62,000 bases of DNA from Phoronis australis. Its lineage: Eukaryota > Phoronida > Phoronidae. Positions 60,695 to 62,000 of this stretch are shown here, piece by piece. Made by a program: the position numbers and the translations under genes. The stretch spans positions 41,546-103,545 of the forward strand of contig NMRA01000319.1 in the NCBI GenBank assembly GCA_002633005.1. Reading direction: 5' to 3'. The notes beneath the pieces are model-generated. The model searched no databases. It was not told where the DNA came from and saw only the letters and a list, made by a program, of their open reading frames with translations. The number at the start of each line of letters is the position of its first letter. Within the stretch, counting starts at the first letter, position 1.

Positions 60695-62000
60695 ATGATG
60701 ATAAGTAAACGCAAAATAACCTCATTGAATTGTAGAGGGCTGGGTCTCCATGAAAACGAAAGGATGTTCTCAATTATTTAGGGGGGAAAAGTGTTACATT
60801 TATTGCTTACAGGACACACGCTTTACCGAGAGAGGAGAAAACAGTATTAGATTAATTTGGAGATATGAATGTTTTTCAATTTAAATACCTCAAACTTCCG
60901 TGGAGTGGTGATCCTCCTTAAGAACACTTTTGAGTATAAACTGCATAACATTATGTAAGATTGCAAGGGTAATAAACTAATTTTGGATATTACTATTATG
61001 ACACAAGAATAACGTTAATTAATACTTGTTGTCCAAATGGGGATTCGCCGTCTTTTTTGAAAAATAAAACAAAATATTCAAGATATAGGAAATTACTCTT
61101 ATTTGGGCAGGCAATTTTAAGCTTGCTCTCGATCAGTCTAAGGACACGCTTAATTATTGACAGGTTAATAAACCGAAGTCACGGATTAAGTTGATGGAGA
61201 TTGTCTATTGCTGATGTTTGGCGGGAACTAAACTCCAACAGTAAACAATACACTTGGGGAGCTGGAAGTAAGCGATCCAGACTAGATTTTTTCTAATTTC
61301 TGAAAACCTTTTAGCCGATATTGACGACTCCATAATACAATTCGGTTATCGGGCTCCGATCATTCAATGGCAAAGGTTTTTTAAAGTGCTGTTTCCAGGA
61401 GGAGGAAATCATTTTGGAAGTAAAATAACTTTCACAAAAAAATAAATCTGAGCATATTGTTTCGGTCAAGGATACTATTAAATTAGTTAGACAACAGTAT
61501 ATGACTGACTACATTCAGACAGCCAATAGTACGATTCACAATTGTTTATAAATGATCACCTTTTTCTTGAAACGTTGTTGATGGAGATTCGCGGCAAAAC
61601 AATTTCGCTTGCTACATACTTCAAAAGAAAAATGATAAAGCTGAACAGCAACTTATCGCTGGAAAAAAGTCTAAGACTTGATAGGGAAATGCTGGAACAA
61701 AAAATAATTACCTTGCCGAGCTAAGGCAGAATAAGTTAAGCGGTCTTGACTAGGCAGAGATCAAGATGGACTGAAGAGGGGGAAAACTTTCCAAAAATTT
61801 TCTGCACTTGGAACATATTAGGCATTACACAAGTAAGTTTATGCCTTTTGTGGAAAACTAACAATACTAAAACCAATAGTGAAGAAGAGGTTATTCAGAA
61901 AACCAACACTTTTTATGAACATCTATACAAATACAGAAATTCTAGCAATACTGCTAGAGAAAATCTTCGTGATAAGTTTTGAAAAAAAATGAAAAAACAC
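60695..62000 (+). pseudogene. Tx1/L1-like LINE ORF2, decayed and cut by the window edge
   Basis: The plus strand starts MMISKRKITSLNCRGLG at 60695, the first motif of the apurinic endonuclease domain. Across several frameshifts come QDT-like CLQDTRFTE relics, RGVVILLKNTFEYKLHNIM, LINTYCPNGDSPSFF, a SRLD-like site and SDH near 61350, the endonuclease order. Then the linker MLFINDHLF-type helix region (61542-61724) and SRWTEEGENFPKIF plus EEVIQKTNTFYEHLYKY before the RT domain, which lies beyond 62000. Stops and frameshifts show it is inactive. Confidence 0.8.

Overview
This is a eukaryotic (metazoan) nuclear window. Both confident genes are split by GT-AG introns, most of the sequence is intronic or intergenic, and it is AT-rich with many transposon relics, minisatellites and trinucleotide repeats. 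One unresolved base (about 6108) points to a draft assembly. The gene types, long introns, frequent acatgta-type words and repeat classes (Tx1/L1-like and Jockey-like LINEs, mariner, hAT-like and Penelope-like pieces, tRNA-derived SINEs) fit a marine invertebrate, perhaps a hemichordate or another invertebrate deuterostome. The species is inference only.

Layout. (1) 1976-5043, plus strand: a complete mitochondrial ribosomal protein L2 gene (MRPL2, uL2m) in four coding exons, 312 residues, with a (CAT)n microsatellite in its last intron. (2) 7220-43957, minus strand: a complete MFSD4-family major facilitator gene in ten coding exons that join in frame with matching phases to 488 residues. Introns range from about 0.4 to 19.8 kb. 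The two genes converge, with about 2 kb between their ends and a minus-strand AATAAA at 7089-7094. (3) 43958-62000: upstream of the MFSD4 coding start there is no confidently identified host gene. This part holds a 1.36-kb foldback element, Penelope-like, Jockey-like and SINE fragments, a 3.2-kb DNA transposon relic with long inverted ends and a cysteine-rich C-terminus, and the 5' part of a decayed Tx1/L1-like LINE that runs off the right edge.

Inside the MFSD4 introns are a 3.1/2.6-kb tandem duplication (intron 8), a minisatellite apparently grown out of the exon 6 splice acceptor (intron 5), a 29-bp minisatellite and a CTG/ATG microsatellite (intron 4), and in intron 1 a mariner relic, an almost perfect 38-bp satellite, a 0.7-kb trinucleotide array and some weak candidate exons of a possible nested gene. 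A family of about 230-245-bp MITE-like elements occurs four times (9013, 20955, 29437, 33736).

The two host genes are functionally unrelated: one builds the mitochondrial large ribosomal subunit, the other is a polytopic membrane transporter. No operon-like or defence-like system is visible. The notable content is repeat and transposon biology. All identifications come from reading the translations against remembered family features; no database search was run.
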